Source of the DNA: Bacillus sp. ISL-7
GTDB taxonomy: Bacteria; Bacillota; Bacilli; Bacillales_B; DSM-18226
Length of the DNA stretch: 26,118 bases
Direction: 5' to 3'
NCBI RefSeq assembly: GCF_018613065.1
Contig: NZ_JAGGQW010000010.1
Span: forward strand, 1-26,118
The notes beneath the pieces were generated by a model, which saw only the letters and a program-made list of their open reading frames with translations, had not been told where the DNA came from and searched no databases. Made by a program: the position numbers and the translations under genes. Below, piece by piece: positions 1-8,464 of this stretch. The first letter of the stretch is position 1; each line of letters opens with the position of its first letter.

Positions 1-2
1 AA

Positions 3-560
3 TCGTATTTAACTGAGGGAGTGGAACAAGTAAAAAATGATTTTGGTAAACTAGACGTACTTGTCAATAATGCTGGTTGGGCACCAATTACACCACTTGG
101 AAAAATTCAAATGTCAGAATACGAAGCAGCTTTTGACACAAATGTTCGAGGAGTTTTAGATTTAACACAACAAGCACTTCCTCTTTTAAAAGAAAGTAAA
201 GGAAATATTATTAATATCTCCTCAACCGTAGCTAGACAACCTTTAGCTAATATGTCTGTTTATTCAGCTAGTAAGGCAGCTCTTAAAGCGATGACAAAAT
301 CTTGGTCGAAAGAATTGGCACAAGTTGGTATTCGCGTAAATGCGGTAACAGTTGGTCCAATTGAAACACCTATTTATGATAAAACAGATTTGACACCTGA
401 AGAAGCGAAAGCACATCACGATAATGTTGAAAAGATGATTCCATTAGGTTATTTTGGACAACCAGAAGATGTTGCTTATCCTGTCTTGTTCTTGGCTTCA
501 GATAAATCTCGCTTCATTACTGGTGCGGATTTGGCAGTGGATGGTGGAATGCTTGCTTAA
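3..560 (+). CDS. SDR-family NAD(P)-dependent oxidoreductase, 3' part
   Basis: C-terminal part of a classical short-chain dehydrogenase/reductase; the frame stays open to the window edge, so the true start and the glycine-rich cofactor loop lie outside. The GTG at 21 is internal, not a start. Counting from that GTG, the sequence shows the structural NNAG motif (residues 16-19), the catalytic serine region NISS, the catalytic YxxxK as YSASK (81-85) and the usual C-terminal GADLAVDGG before the stop. These are the landmarks of SDR enzymes that oxidise or reduce alcohols and ketones with NAD(P)(H) in the cytosol. The substrate cannot be told. A strong terminator follows at once, so this is the last gene of its transcript. 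Confidence 0.92.
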   Translation, partial: SYLTEGVEQVKNDFGKLDVLVNNAGWAPITPLGKIQMSEYEAAFDTNVRGVLDLTQQALPLLKESKGNIINISSTVARQPLANMSVYSASKAALKAMTKSWSKELAQVGIRVNAVTVGPIETPIYDKTDLTPEEAKAHHDNVEKMIPLGYFGQPEDVAYPVLFLASDKSRFITGADLAVDGGMLA

Positions 561-598
561 ACGATGAAGTATATTGGTAGTTTAATCGTTTAGTAAAT

Positions 599-648
599 AA
601 TCAAAGTAGACAAGACTAGAAAAACTTGTCTACTTTGATTCTTTTTAT
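599..648 (+). terminator. Strong intrinsic terminator after the SDR gene
   Basis: A perfect 16-bp inverted repeat (arms 599-614 and 625-640, loop about 10 nt) is followed by CTTTTTAT. It ends the SDR transcript. Confidence 0.85.
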
Positions 649-858
649 GGATTTGTAGGACGAACTGGTTCTAAATTAAAATGTTACAACCAAAAAATTT
701 AAAACTATTTACTTCGTGTTACTCGAAGGTTGTATGCTTGTAATTATTCAAGGCTGAAATTAAATCCCTATGATAAATCATGTAAAGTTAGAGGGCTTTA
801 TTTCGAAGTCTTCGAATGACTTTGGTTTTTCAAATAATGAAGAAAGGCGTGATGCGCA

Positions 859-1821
859 ATGAAATTAGTCAAATTACAAAATGATAAAATCCCTACGATT
901 GCTCTTGGTACATGGTCATGGGGCACTGGTGCAATCGGTGGGGATGAGATTTTTGGAAATTATTTTACAGAAACGGATTTAAAGCCAGTATTTGATGCCG
1001 CGATGGATGCTGGATTCAATTTATGGGATACAGCTGCTGTATATGGGATGAACGCTTCAGAGAACATTTTGGCAAGTTTTATCAAAGGCAGGGAGGATGT
1101 GCTAATCTCCACTAAATTCACTCCACAAATGGCAGGAGACAATGACAACGCTGTTGAGGAACTTCTGGAAGAAAGCCTAAACCGGCTCGGCGTGGATTAC
1201 GTGGATATTTATTGGATACACAACCCGGCAGATGTGGAAAGATGGACACCAAAACTTATCCCTTTAATGAAAAGTGGAAAAGTGAAACATGTAGGGGTCT
1301 CCAATCATAATCTGGACGAAATTAAATTGGCAGCCAGTATCTTGGCGGAAGAAGGACTGAAAATCTCAGCTGTCCAAAACCATTACAGCTTACTTTACCG
1401 TTCATCGGAAGAAGCAGGAATTATTGATTACTGCAATGAAAATAATATGGTGTTCTTTTCATATATGGTACTGGAACAAGGTGCATTAACTGACAAATAC
1501 AATTCGAAAAATCCTATGCCGAGTGGCACCAGAAGAGGCGAGGCATTTAATACAGATGTGCTTACTAAGATCGAAAGTTTAGTCCAAGTAATGAGAGAAA
1601 TCGGCATTAGACACAATGCATCAACTGCACAAATTGCAACAGCTTGGTCCATTGCAAAAGGAACGGTACCGATTATTGGTGTTACGAAAACGTCGCATAT
1701 TGAGGATGCAATAAAAGCTGCCGAGGTCAATTTGACAGCACGGGACATCCTCGAACTTGAAGAAGCGGCAAAAGAAACTGGCGTTGAGGTTAGAGGCGAT
1801 TGGGAAAAACCTATGATTTAA
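859..1821 (+). CDS. Aldo/keto reductase
   Basis: A complete 320-aa aldo/keto reductase, a soluble (beta/alpha)8-barrel NADPH-dependent enzyme reducing aldehydes or ketones. The expected catalytic tetrad is visible: D57 and Y62 in WDTAAVYG, K86 in STKF, and H121 in YWIHNP. The C-terminal cofactor-binding part is present (IIGVTKTSHIEDA). Length is normal for the YhdN/pyridoxal-reductase-like branch. The ATG at 859 is chosen because GAAAGGCG at 842-849 is a reasonable ribosome site. It sits among other redox genes, several of them decayed, so it may belong to a former detoxification cluster; the substrate is unknown. Confidence 0.92.
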   Translation: MKLVKLQNDKIPTIALGTWSWGTGAIGGDEIFGNYFTETDLKPVFDAAMDAGFNLWDTAAVYGMNASENILASFIKGREDVLISTKFTPQMAGDNDNAVEELLEESLNRLGVDYVDIYWIHNPADVERWTPKLIPLMKSGKVKHVGVSNHNLDEIKLAASILAEEGLKISAVQNHYSLLYRSSEEAGIIDYCNENNMVFFSYMVLEQGALTDKYNSKNPMPSGTRRGEAFNTDVLTKIESLVQVMREIGIRHNASTAQIATAWSIAKGTVPIIGVTKTSHIEDAIKAAEVNLTARDILELEEAAKETGVEVRGDWEKPMI

Positions 1822-1854
1822 CATCTCAATGAATCAGTCTACTTTCGCAGCTAT

Positions 1855-2235
1855 TGCGAGTTACATGACAGAGAAATTACAAATGAACTATTGATGCAAC
1901 GTTATCAAATTGATTCGGCAAGCGCATATCATTGTGCTAATCTTGTATCTACTGATGAATTTGCTCAAAAAAAGGGAGCAATTATAATTACAGGTGGAGG
2001 TTTTGCAAAAACTTTTCAACCGATTTTGGCTTTAATTCCACTATGTATAGATAAAGCAGCATTAAATGCAATGAATATAGTATTACATCATAAAACTTGA
2101 ACCACGAGGTATATTTGTTGGCAGTGTTCTTGTAAGTGGTGTAATTGAGCCAAATACGCATTATGAACCAGCGTTAATAGTTGAAGTTTATTGGAAGATG
2201 TCACAGAACGGAAAGAATATGAAGTAGTTTATTAA
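1855..2235 (+). pseudogene. SDR oxidoreductase remnant, frameshifted and lacking its N-terminus
   Basis: The reading frame from about 1855 to 2100 encodes an SDR middle segment: RYQIDSASAYHC, then GAIIITGGGF, then the helix IDKAALNA, where the YxxxK lysine lies. A frameshift near 2094 ends that frame, but a neighbouring frame continues LEPRGIFVGSVLVSG through EPALIVEVYWKM, which is the normal downstream sequence of this SDR type. A second shift near 2205 gives a plausible native C-terminus ERKEYEVVY and stop at 2233-2235. The N-terminal cofactor-binding half is missing. Two shifts plus truncation make this a dead gene. Confidence 0.75.
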
Positions 2236-2319
2236 AGATACACCGAAGGAGACTTATTGCAGAGATTCTTTGAAAGAAACGCTGCATGCTTATAAAAATA
2301 GAAAATGGAGGACACCACA

Positions 2320-2712
2320 ATGGAATTTACAACACTCAGTAACGGAGTGAAGATGCCAATGGTCGGCTTCGGTGTGTATCAGGTTCCAGACGCTGCACAG
2401 TGTGAACGGGTTGTTCTGGATGCGTTCCATGCAGGTTACAGATTGGTAGACACCGCCGAAGCATACATGAACGAGGAGGCTGTTGGTATTGCACTAAAAA
2501 AAAGCGGACTGAAACGGGAAGATGTTTTCATCACATCAAAAATCTGGATTTCAAACTTTGGCTATGAGAAGACAAAGAAAGCCTATGAAGCAGCACTTAA
2601 GAGATTGGATATGGAGTATATGGATTTGATTCTTCTGCACCAGTCTTTGTCGGATTATTACAGTGCATGGAGAGCCTTGGAAGAGCTATATAAAGAGGGA
2701 AGTAAGAGGTGA
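2320..2712 (+). pseudogene. Aldo/keto reductase, truncated at its C-terminus
   Basis: An aldo/keto reductase of the 2,5-diketo-gluconate reductase-like branch that stops after 130 aa, less than half of the usual 270-280. The first half is well preserved: GFGVYQ, D44 and Y49 in VDTAEAY, K74 in TSKIW and H107 in LLHQ, so all four catalytic residues are present. The cofactor-binding half is gone. The frame ends in EELYKEGSKR and TGA, exactly where family members continue into the KxRxIGVSNF region. The lipoprotein gene starts 3 nt later, suggesting a deletion that joined two unrelated genes. GGAGG at 2307-2311 supports the ATG at 2320 over the one at 2305. It is unlikely to be an active enzyme. 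Confidence 0.8.
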
Positions 2713-2715
2713 CAT

Positions 2716-3238
2716 GTGAAGAATTTTCTTATTTCAATTTGTACATTTTTTCTACTAACAGGCTGTTCAAGTGCAAATTCATCTTCAGTTAAGCAAAATA
2801 ATACGCCCACATCATCAGAAACTAAAACGGAAGAATGGCAAGTTAGCCCTTCCTTTACGATCCCTAAGCCAGGTCCAAATGGAAAAGATGTACCTTATGG
2901 TTTACGAGGGGTTAAAGGCAAGTTTGCTATTGTTGATGCTCCAGTTAAGGCTGGGACAAATAATAAGCAGTTACCTCATTTTTGGGGAGGAACACCAGAA
3001 AAGACGGAACAACTATTCAATAAGAAGGTGAAAATAATAGGAACGAGTAAAGAGGAAGGAAAAAACTGTTACAGCTTTTGAAAGCTCTATTGGTGTCCCG
3101 AACGAAGATATAATAAAACCCCCACATCACTATGCTGAATCTGTAGGTTATTTGAATTTACCTTCAAAAGGAATTTGGAAATTGGATGCCTACATTGAAG
3201 ATAACCTGTTTGGTAGCATTATAATTGAAGTCCAATAA
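2716..3238 (+). pseudogene. Lipoprotein, frameshifted (DUF4871-like)
   Basis: The protein begins with a lipoprotein signal peptide: MKNFLI, a hydrophobic stretch and the lipobox LTGC at residues 14-17, followed by a Ser/Asn-rich linker. The mature part (WQVSPSFTIP, then YGLRGVKGKFAIVDAP, then LPHFWGG) recalls Bacillus DUF4871 lipoproteins; this is from memory. The first frame stops at 3081. In another frame the protein continues KTVTAFESSIGVP and ends KGIWKLDAYIEDNLFGS to a stop at 3236-3238. The shift lies near 3050-3065, in an A-rich run. Either the gene is broken or the base count there is wrong. The GTG start at 2716 lies just after AGAGGTGA, which also contains the stop of the truncated reductase. 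Confidence 0.72.
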
Positions 3239-3314
3239 AGTTTTTTGTAATTGGGGTACAGCTAACGAGCAGGTAAGGGTGAAAGTACATTTGATAATCC
3301 TTATAGCGAAAGAT

Positions 3315-3348
3315 AAAAGAAGCTTTGTTTAACTTCTTTTATTTTTAT
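3315..3348 (+). terminator. Intrinsic terminator
   Basis: AAAAGAAG (3315-3322) pairs with CTTCTTTT (3333-3340), followed by a T-rich tail. It probably ends the lipoprotein transcript. Confidence 0.6.
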
Positions 3349-3360
3349 TCAATTAATGGT

Positions 3361-3394
3361 GCTTTACTCATAAGGGGTAAAGCCTTTTTTTATT
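3361..3394 (+). terminator. Second intrinsic terminator in tandem
   Basis: GCTTTAC (3361-3367) pairs with GTAAAGC (3377-3383), followed by CTTTTTTTATT. Two terminators in a row suggest tight insulation from the next gene. Confidence 0.75.
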
Positions 3395-3534
3395 CAATGT
3401 AACGGGGAAAATTAGTCCGTTTTTGTTGCAAATAAAAAAACTCCATATGTATCAATTGCATTTACTTTATTAAGATTGTGAAAACCATTTTTAGCATCAA
3501 GATAAATAAAGGAAAAATTTATTTATAGTATAAG

Positions 3535-3654
3535 TTCAATAAGTGCGAGCTGCCTTCAACAGTCTTTGCTCTTCCGTTATCGGGCGCATTACTTGAACAG
3601 CCGGGCTGCCATAGCCGGCTGTTGTTTCTTCAACAAGATGGCAGGTTTATTGAA
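3535..3654 (+). repeat. About 120-bp structured intergenic element with inverted ends
   Basis: The element is bounded by TTCAATAA (3535-3542) and its near complement TTATTGAA (3647-3654), with inner pairing CTGCC (3550-3554) to GGCAG (3640-3644). It holds a 9-bp hairpin, AACAGCCGG (3596-3604) with CCGGCTGTT (3615-3623), followed by TGTTTCTTC. Between them, at 3571-3598, lies the motif CTTCC..TATCGGGCGC, which recurs at 4643-4670 with 23 of 28 positions identical. It looks like a small dispersed Bacillaceae intergenic repeat; no ORF is seen in it. The rest of 3395-3758 holds only the candidate promoter listed separately. Confidence 0.5.
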
Positions 3655-3673
3655 TAACAAGGGCTCAAATTTT

Positions 3674-3701
3674 TTGTTAGGACTTTATTATTAAATATTA
3701 T
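3674..3701 (+). promoter_or_regulatory. Candidate sigma-A promoter of the squalene/phytoene synthase gene
   Basis: TTGTTA (3674-3679), a 16-nt spacer and TATTAT (3696-3701), about 57 nt before the start codon. Match quality is moderate. Confidence 0.35.
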
Positions 3702-3758
3702 ATATAGGGGATAATACAAATAAAATTTACATACAACAAAAAAGGGGACAATACGGAG

Positions 3759-4580
3759 ATGAGTGAAGCAATCAATTTACATAGAAGTGCGATTGACATG
3801 CTGGCGGCGACAAGCCGGACTTTCTTTATTCCTATTAGTCATCTACCGACGGGATTGCAAGAGGTTGTTACATCTGCTTACTTATGCATGAGAGCTATTG
3901 ACGAGATTGAAGATCATCCTCAACTTCGATTGGAATCCAAACATAATCTTTTAAATTCAATAAGCCTGCTCTTGAAAAAGCCATTCAATAATCAGGAGTT
4001 AATGGCCTTATTTTACGCTTACAACTCCATCCTACCCGAGGTTACCTTGCGATTTAGCGATTGGATAAAGCTTTGTCCACCAACAATTGTAGAAAACATT
4101 TCGAATGCAACATCTATTATGGCGAAGGGAATGGCTGACTGGGCTTTAAAAGAGTGGAGGATTCGGAATCAAGAAGATTTGGATGAATACACATTCTACG
4201 TTGCAGGTTTGGTAGGAGTCATGCTCTCAGATATTTGGAAGTGGTACGATTCTGTTGAAACGGACAAAGATCTAGCTATAGCCTTTGGTCGTGGCTTGCA
4301 GTCAGTCAATATTATTCGAAATCGTGCTGAAGATTTAGAACGTGGTGTTGATTTCTTTCCCGATGGATGGGAGTTAGAAGATATGTTTATGTACGCTCGA
4401 CGTAACTTAGCATTGGCTGACGTTTATTTGAAGGATATTAAGCCCGGTCCGATCCTTAATTTTTGTGAAATCCCTTTAGTGCTTGCTCATGGTACACTTA
4501 ATGCTTTAAAAGAGGGAAAGGAAAAAATGAGTAGAGCTACCGTAACTGAAATAGTTAGTCGAGTGGTAAATAAAAAATAA
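3759..4580 (+). CDS. Squalene/phytoene synthase family protein
   Basis: A 273-aa all-helical prenyl-synthase-like protein. The family condenses two prenyl diphosphates head to head, or in some Bacillus members acts differently on farnesyl diphosphate. The first Asp-rich motif is present as DEIED (48-52). The second lies in VNIIRNRAEDLERGVDFFP (183-201), where E191 and D192 are kept but the usual aspartate of the IIRD position is asparagine (N188). The length matches short Bacillaceae members. An AAAGGGG at 3741-3747 serves as ribosome site for the ATG at 3759. No carotenoid or hopanoid genes are adjacent, so the product is unknown. The gene stands alone between terminators. Confidence 0.85.
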   Translation: MSEAINLHRSAIDMLAATSRTFFIPISHLPTGLQEVVTSAYLCMRAIDEIEDHPQLRLESKHNLLNSISLLLKKPFNNQELMALFYAYNSILPEVTLRFSDWIKLCPPTIVENISNATSIMAKGMADWALKEWRIRNQEDLDEYTFYVAGLVGVMLSDIWKWYDSVETDKDLAIAFGRGLQSVNIIRNRAEDLERGVDFFPDGWELEDMFMYARRNLALADVYLKDIKPGPILNFCEIPLVLAHGTLNALKEGKEKMSRATVTEIVSRVVNKK

Positions 4581-4642
4581 AACATTAAAATTTAAAATAC
4601 CTTAATGTTTCACTAACGGGTTTCTTTTCTTGGGAATACAAT

Positions 4643-4670
4643 CTTCCATAATCGGGCGCTTTAATTGAAT
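4643..4670 (+). repeat. Second copy of the ATCGGGCGC intergenic motif
   Basis: This stretch matches 3571-3598 at 23 of 28 positions (shared core CTTCC.T.ATCGGGCGC and TTGAA). The two copies flank the squalene/phytoene synthase gene in the same orientation. Confidence 0.5.
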
Positions 4671-4671
4671 A

Positions 4672-4722
4672 AAAGGAGAACATATATTAGTCATGTATAA
4701 TATATGTTCTCCTTTATTTTTT
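4672..4722 (+). terminator. Long perfect hairpin terminator
   Basis: An 18-bp perfect inverted repeat (4672-4689 with 4698-4715; 5' arm AAAGGAGAACATATATTA, loop GTCATGTA) is followed by ATTTTTTAA. On the other strand a shorter T tract follows, so it may also end the sigma-factor operon. Confidence 0.8.
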
Positions 4723-4757
4723 AAGGTTTTTTATAATTTAGGTATTGATAAAAGAGC

Positions 4758-4930
4758 GCCTTTCTGTCATTCCATACGTGTCGCTTCGGCACTAAATGAA
4801 CCGATAACCACGGTCTGTAACTCACGCCTACATTCCGTAGGTTCCTGTTCCATTTACGGCTTACGCCGCCATACCGAACGAGGCCGAGAACTGAATATTA
4901 AAAGATTGAAAGATCAAAAGAATAAAAGAC
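4758..4930 (+). repeat. Repeat R, copy A (outlying, truncated at both ends)
   Basis: This matches the core of the repeat family found at 10887, 17660, 19397 and 22367, from CCTTTCTGTCATTCC to AAAAGAATAAAAGAC. The 5' arm of the first hairpin and the 3' terminator are missing, and the arm normally reading CGGCTC is eroded. It lies about 6 kb from the main array but in the same orientation. The open frame across it (4693-5034) is not considered a gene. Confidence 0.85.
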
Positions 4931-5030
4931 TCCTCGTTTTGTCTATCACATCTTTTAGGGGTAAATGTTCAATCTTTTATTCCATGAAATACCTATACCT
5001 TTACAAAAAATTCAAAAATAAATTAGCCAA

Positions 5031-5555
5031 CTAGAGTGCAACCTGTTCTAACTGAATCGTTTTCTGTAATTGTTTCCTAGCTCGATACAACCGGGTCTTT
5101 ACAGTCGTTGGTTTAAGCTCTAGCAAGCTAGCGATTTCATTCTCCTTAAGCCCGTATTCAATTTTTAAAATGAGAACGGCTTTATAGTCGTCTGATAAAT
5201 GATGCATGATTCGGATGAGGTCTTTTTTAAATAGCCGAAATTCAACCTCTTCTTCTGTATTCAACCGGATGGAAGTCTGTCCATAAACATGGTCTGTTAA
5301 TGATTGCTCTGTTGGTATACAGTTCATTCTTTTTTCTTTTCGAAGGAAGTCTATTGCGGTTCTAGTTACAATTGCACATAACCAGGCGCCGATTTTTTCT
5401 GAGTCTTCCACTGTTTCGATGTTTTTATAGGCTTTTATGAAAGATTCTTGAATTACGTCTTCGGCAAAGAACCGATCCCTTGTGACCGAATAAGCAATAT
5501 AAAATAAACGCTTGAAGTACATGGAGAATAATTGGTCAAACTCAATATGAGCCAA
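5031..5555 (-). CDS. ECF-type RNA polymerase sigma factor
   Basis: A 174-aa sigma-70 family protein of ECF type: sigma region 2 in the first half (FAEDVIQESFIKAYKNI and IGAWLCAIVTRTAIDFLRKEK) and region 4 near the C-terminus (LSDDYKAVLILKIEYGLKE, then the helix-turn-helix IASLLELKPTTVKTRLYRARK). It would direct RNA polymerase to a small regulon. The start is TTG at 5555, supported by GGGGGGT about 5 nt upstream. It is the last gene of a regulator-ATPase-permease-sigma operon, 60 nt after the permease with no terminator between. No anti-sigma factor is visible next to it; the permease's large C-terminal extracytoplasmic domain could be a sensor, but that is speculation. Confidence 0.88.
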   Translation of the reverse strand: MAHIEFDQLFSMYFKRLFYIAYSVTRDRFFAEDVIQESFIKAYKNIETVEDSEKIGAWLCAIVTRTAIDFLRKEKRMNCIPTEQSLTDHVYGQTSIRLNTEEEVEFRLFKKDLIRIMHHLSDDYKAVLILKIEYGLKENEIASLLELKPTTVKTRLYRARKQLQKTIQLEQVAL

Positions 5556-5615
5556 GTCGACCCCCCTTTTTTAAATAAAATATTTTCCTACAGTTTGACG
5601 CCTTTTTGATCTCTA

Positions 5616-7571
5616 TTATTTGATTTGTGCCTTTATAAAGTCTGGCACGTGTTGATCATCAAAGTAAAGAACTTCATTGTAGTTGCCCTGTTTGTAATAA
5701 AACACAGCAAAATAGTTTCCGGGTCTGCCACTTGCGTTATCCAAAGAGTTCTGAATTTGTACTTTATCCGTTACTTGTAAACTACCTGGTAGCTTTTCAA
5801 TTTCTTCCACCCTTTTTTCTCGCCCCCCCGAATTGTGCAAATTATTTTCGGCTACAAGGACATGGTCAATATCTCCGGAAGTCACTTTTGCTAGTTCCAA
5901 CCATTTCTTTTTTTTCAACCATATATTGAATTTCTTATAAGATGGTTTCAATTCCATGTTCACCATGTGGTTTTTTCCCATTTGGATTTCAATGTTTGAA
6001 CCTCTAGCTTGGAAATAAATGTTGTCCTCATAGGTTTCTGCCAGTACATCTGCCTTCAAGATCGAAAGCGCCTCTTTCACATCTTTCGGATTGGAAATGG
6101 TTGCTACTTTATTAACAGGAGCATTAGGTCTAATTTGGATGGTCTCAACTTTGCTTTCCTTCACTCTAAAAATTGCATTGGAACTTTGCTTGTATTCTTT
6201 AGATTCATAGATTGGTTTATAAAAATCTTCATATAGAAGTTTATTTATTCTATATTGGCGGATGACTTTATCCCCGTCTTTCATTTCATATTCAAAAAAG
6301 GCGTTTTCATAAGGATAAACTTTTTCTTTTGGATTTATTTTTTTATTAGCAAGGATCTGCATATGCAGCTTCCGAACCGCCTCAATGTTGTCTTTTTCAG
6401 TCAATGGTTTGGTGGGAGTATTAAAGAACATTCCATCTTGGTTTGAATAAAAATTCGCATTGTCAGAAAGCAGCACACTCTTGAGTTCATCTTGTTTGGG
6501 AATCGTATTTTCATATATTCCAAGAGATTGAACAACCGTAACCATGATGAGAATAATGGCTGCATAAATAGCAAGGCCTTTAATCTCTCTGAAAACACGC
6601 CATGTTTTTCTCAGTACCATTTCAGCGACGAAGTATCCAATTCCCGCACCAACCGCATATCCAAAAATTGTCCAGCCAAAGTTGCTGTACGGAACCTCGC
6701 TAAAATATACTCCACCGGTTAACATTGTACAAAAGGTCGTTCCATATTTGAAAATCGAACGCAATTTTGAAAAAGCGATCGCCTCAGAAGCGGGTTCTAG
6801 TTTTCTTTTTTTATAGAATAATAGCGCTAGCATATAAAGGATGATCGATAAAATAATGTAAAGTACCACATAGTGCCAATGAAAAGGTCTGCCATCAAGG
6901 CCGGCTGCGTAGGTGATTGGTGACATCTTTTCCAAATCTTTATTGAGAAAATAGTCGCTTGGAAATCCATAGAGTAAAATCCTTAAATTTACTAACACCA
7001 AAACCGTGACTCCCATTGGGAATAAGAGGAGAATATAGGAAAGAACGGCCTGTACGGCTGATATTCCTGTCATCATGGCTATAAAAATTCCGACAGTATA
7101 CAGAAGTAGATTCACAAGGATGGTGATTCCTGCCCAGTAGAAAACATCGTTTGCTCCAAAAATGTCGTTAAGATCTAGGGTAGCATGAATAACCAAGAGA
7201 AGAATGGAGATGATTACGACTGGTACGATCAGAAACACGATTCCGGTTATCGCATAATGATGGAATATCTTCTCTCTTTTTAAAGGCAAACTATGTATTA
7301 GGTCTGCCGACTGCTTTACCTGAAGAAATCGAAATATAAACACTGCCAGCAAAATGGGGATAATGATCAATAAACTAAGCTGGATAGTAAATCCAAAATG
7401 AAAAAGGCTATTAATCTTCGGGTATTGTGTTTTTTCATCTGTATACAACATCAATATGGTGAGGGGCAGTGCAAATAACAGACCAAGAAAATATACAATG
7501 GAGATCCATCCTGTGGTTCGTCCAACCTGAAGGATGATTTCTTTGTTAAACAATGATATTTTTGATGGCAT
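5616..7571 (-). CDS. ABC transporter permease with large C-terminal domain (YtrC/YtrD-like)
   Basis: A membrane protein of about 651 aa. The N-terminal 350-400 residues contain repeated hydrophobic segments (for example TTGWISIVYFLGLLFALPL and LSLLIIIPILLAVFIFRFL), typical of the permease partner of YtrB-like ATPases. The C-terminal third is hydrophilic, of the type called DUF6449 in Bacillus, and is probably outside the membrane. The frame is open from 7673, but the ATG at 7571 is preferred because GGGGG lies 9 nt upstream, giving a 26-nt overlap with the ATPase gene and therefore translational coupling. The role is probably export or cell-envelope stress response, as for ytr-type operons; the substrate is unknown. 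Confidence 0.82.
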   Translation of the reverse strand: MPSKISLFNKEIILQVGRTTGWISIVYFLGLLFALPLTILMLYTDEKTQYPKINSLFHFGFTIQLSLLIIIPILLAVFIFRFLQVKQSADLIHSLPLKREKIFHHYAITGIVFLIVPVVIISILLLVIHATLDLNDIFGANDVFYWAGITILVNLLLYTVGIFIAMMTGISAVQAVLSYILLLFPMGVTVLVLVNLRILLYGFPSDYFLNKDLEKMSPITYAAGLDGRPFHWHYVVLYIILSIILYMLALLFYKKRKLEPASEAIAFSKLRSIFKYGTTFCTMLTGGVYFSEVPYSNFGWTIFGYAVGAGIGYFVAEMVLRKTWRVFREIKGLAIYAAIILIMVTVVQSLGIYENTIPKQDELKSVLLSDNANFYSNQDGMFFNTPTKPLTEKDNIEAVRKLHMQILANKKINPKEKVYPYENAFFEYEMKDGDKVIRQYRINKLLYEDFYKPIYESKEYKQSSNAIFRVKESKVETIQIRPNAPVNKVATISNPKDVKEALSILKADVLAETYEDNIYFQARGSNIEIQMGKNHMVNMELKPSYKKFNIWLKKKKWLELAKVTSGDIDHVLVAENNLHNSGGREKRVEEIEKLPGSLQVTDKVQIQNSLDNASGRPGNYFAVFYYKQGNYNEVLYFDDQHVPDFIKAQIK

Positions 7572-8445
7572 AACCGATATCCCCCATTTCATAAATAAAG
7601 ATTTCTTCAAGAGTAAGAGGAAGCAAATCAAAAATAACCGGGTTCGTATTCCGGATTTGTTTCGCAATGGCATCCTCTTCGCCTCTTATAATGAATAGGA
7701 AAACACTCCCTCGTTTCTCTGTATGTAGAGGACTAAGTCTTTTTAGAATATTCTCCGGAACTCCCTCTTTATAAGCTACCTGCACTTTATGGATGTCTGA
7801 TTTCAGTTCATCCAGCTCTTTTTCCATGATAAGCGTTCCTTTATGGATGATCCCGATATGGTCACAAAGATCTTCAATTTCACGGAGATTGTGAGAAGAG
7901 ATCAGGATTGTCATTTCCCTGTCAGCGACATCCTGGATCAGTAGATTCTTTACTTTTTTTCTGACAACAGGGTCAAGGCCATCCAACGGTTCGTCAAGAA
8001 TCAAAATCTCAGGCTTTGCCGAAAGGGCAAGTAGGAAAGCTGCTACTCGCTGCCAGCCTTTTGAAAAAGATTGAATTTTTTTATTCAAATTAATTTCAAA
8101 TAGTTGTGCAAGCTTTTCAAAGCGTTCCTCGCTCCAGCTGGGATAAACACTTTTATAAAAACGAGCCATCTGCATGGTTGTATAATGAAACAAAAAATAA
8201 GGCTGATCCGGTATGTAAAAGATTTTCTGCTTCAGTCTGACATTTTCATATACTGGCTGGCCTTCAATGGTAATTTCACCCTCCTCTTGCCGGTAAATCC
8301 CTGCCAGAAGCTTAATGAGTGTTGTTTTTCCTGCACCATTAGATCCTATTAACCCATAAATGGATCCTTTTTGAATGGATAGGTTAATATTTTCTACCGC
8401 TTTAAAATGATCAAATCTCTTACTAACATTCTTCATTTGAATCAT
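7546..8445 (-). CDS. ABC transporter ATP-binding protein (YtrB-like)
   Basis: A 299-aa ABC ATPase. Walker A is GSNGAGKTT (34-42), the signature is degenerate (SFSKGWQ instead of LSGGQ, usual for this subgroup), Walker B is EILILDEPLDGLD and the switch histidine is in ISSHN. It powers the permease encoded by the overlapping downstream gene. GGGGGAGG 8 nt upstream fixes the ATG at 8445. The regulator gene ends 19 nt upstream, so the genes are co-transcribed. Confidence 0.93.
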   Translation of the reverse strand: MIQMKNVSKRFDHFKAVENINLSIQKGSIYGLIGSNGAGKTTLIKLLAGIYRQEEGEITIEGQPVYENVRLKQKIFYIPDQPYFLFHYTTMQMARFYKSVYPSWSEERFEKLAQLFEINLNKKIQSFSKGWQRVAAFLLALSAKPEILILDEPLDGLDPVVRKKVKNLLIQDVADREMTILISSHNLREIEDLCDHIGIIHKGTLIMEKELDELKSDIHKVQVAYKEGVPENILKRLSPLHTEKRGSVFLFIIRGEEDAIAKQIRNTNPVIFDLLPLTLEEIFIYEMGDIGYAIKNIIV

Positions 8446-8464
8446 TGCTTTTGCCTCCCCCTTT

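Noticed and set aside
1428..1748. Minus-strand frames over the aldo/keto reductase
   Set aside because: They are shadows of a well-supported plus-strand enzyme gene.
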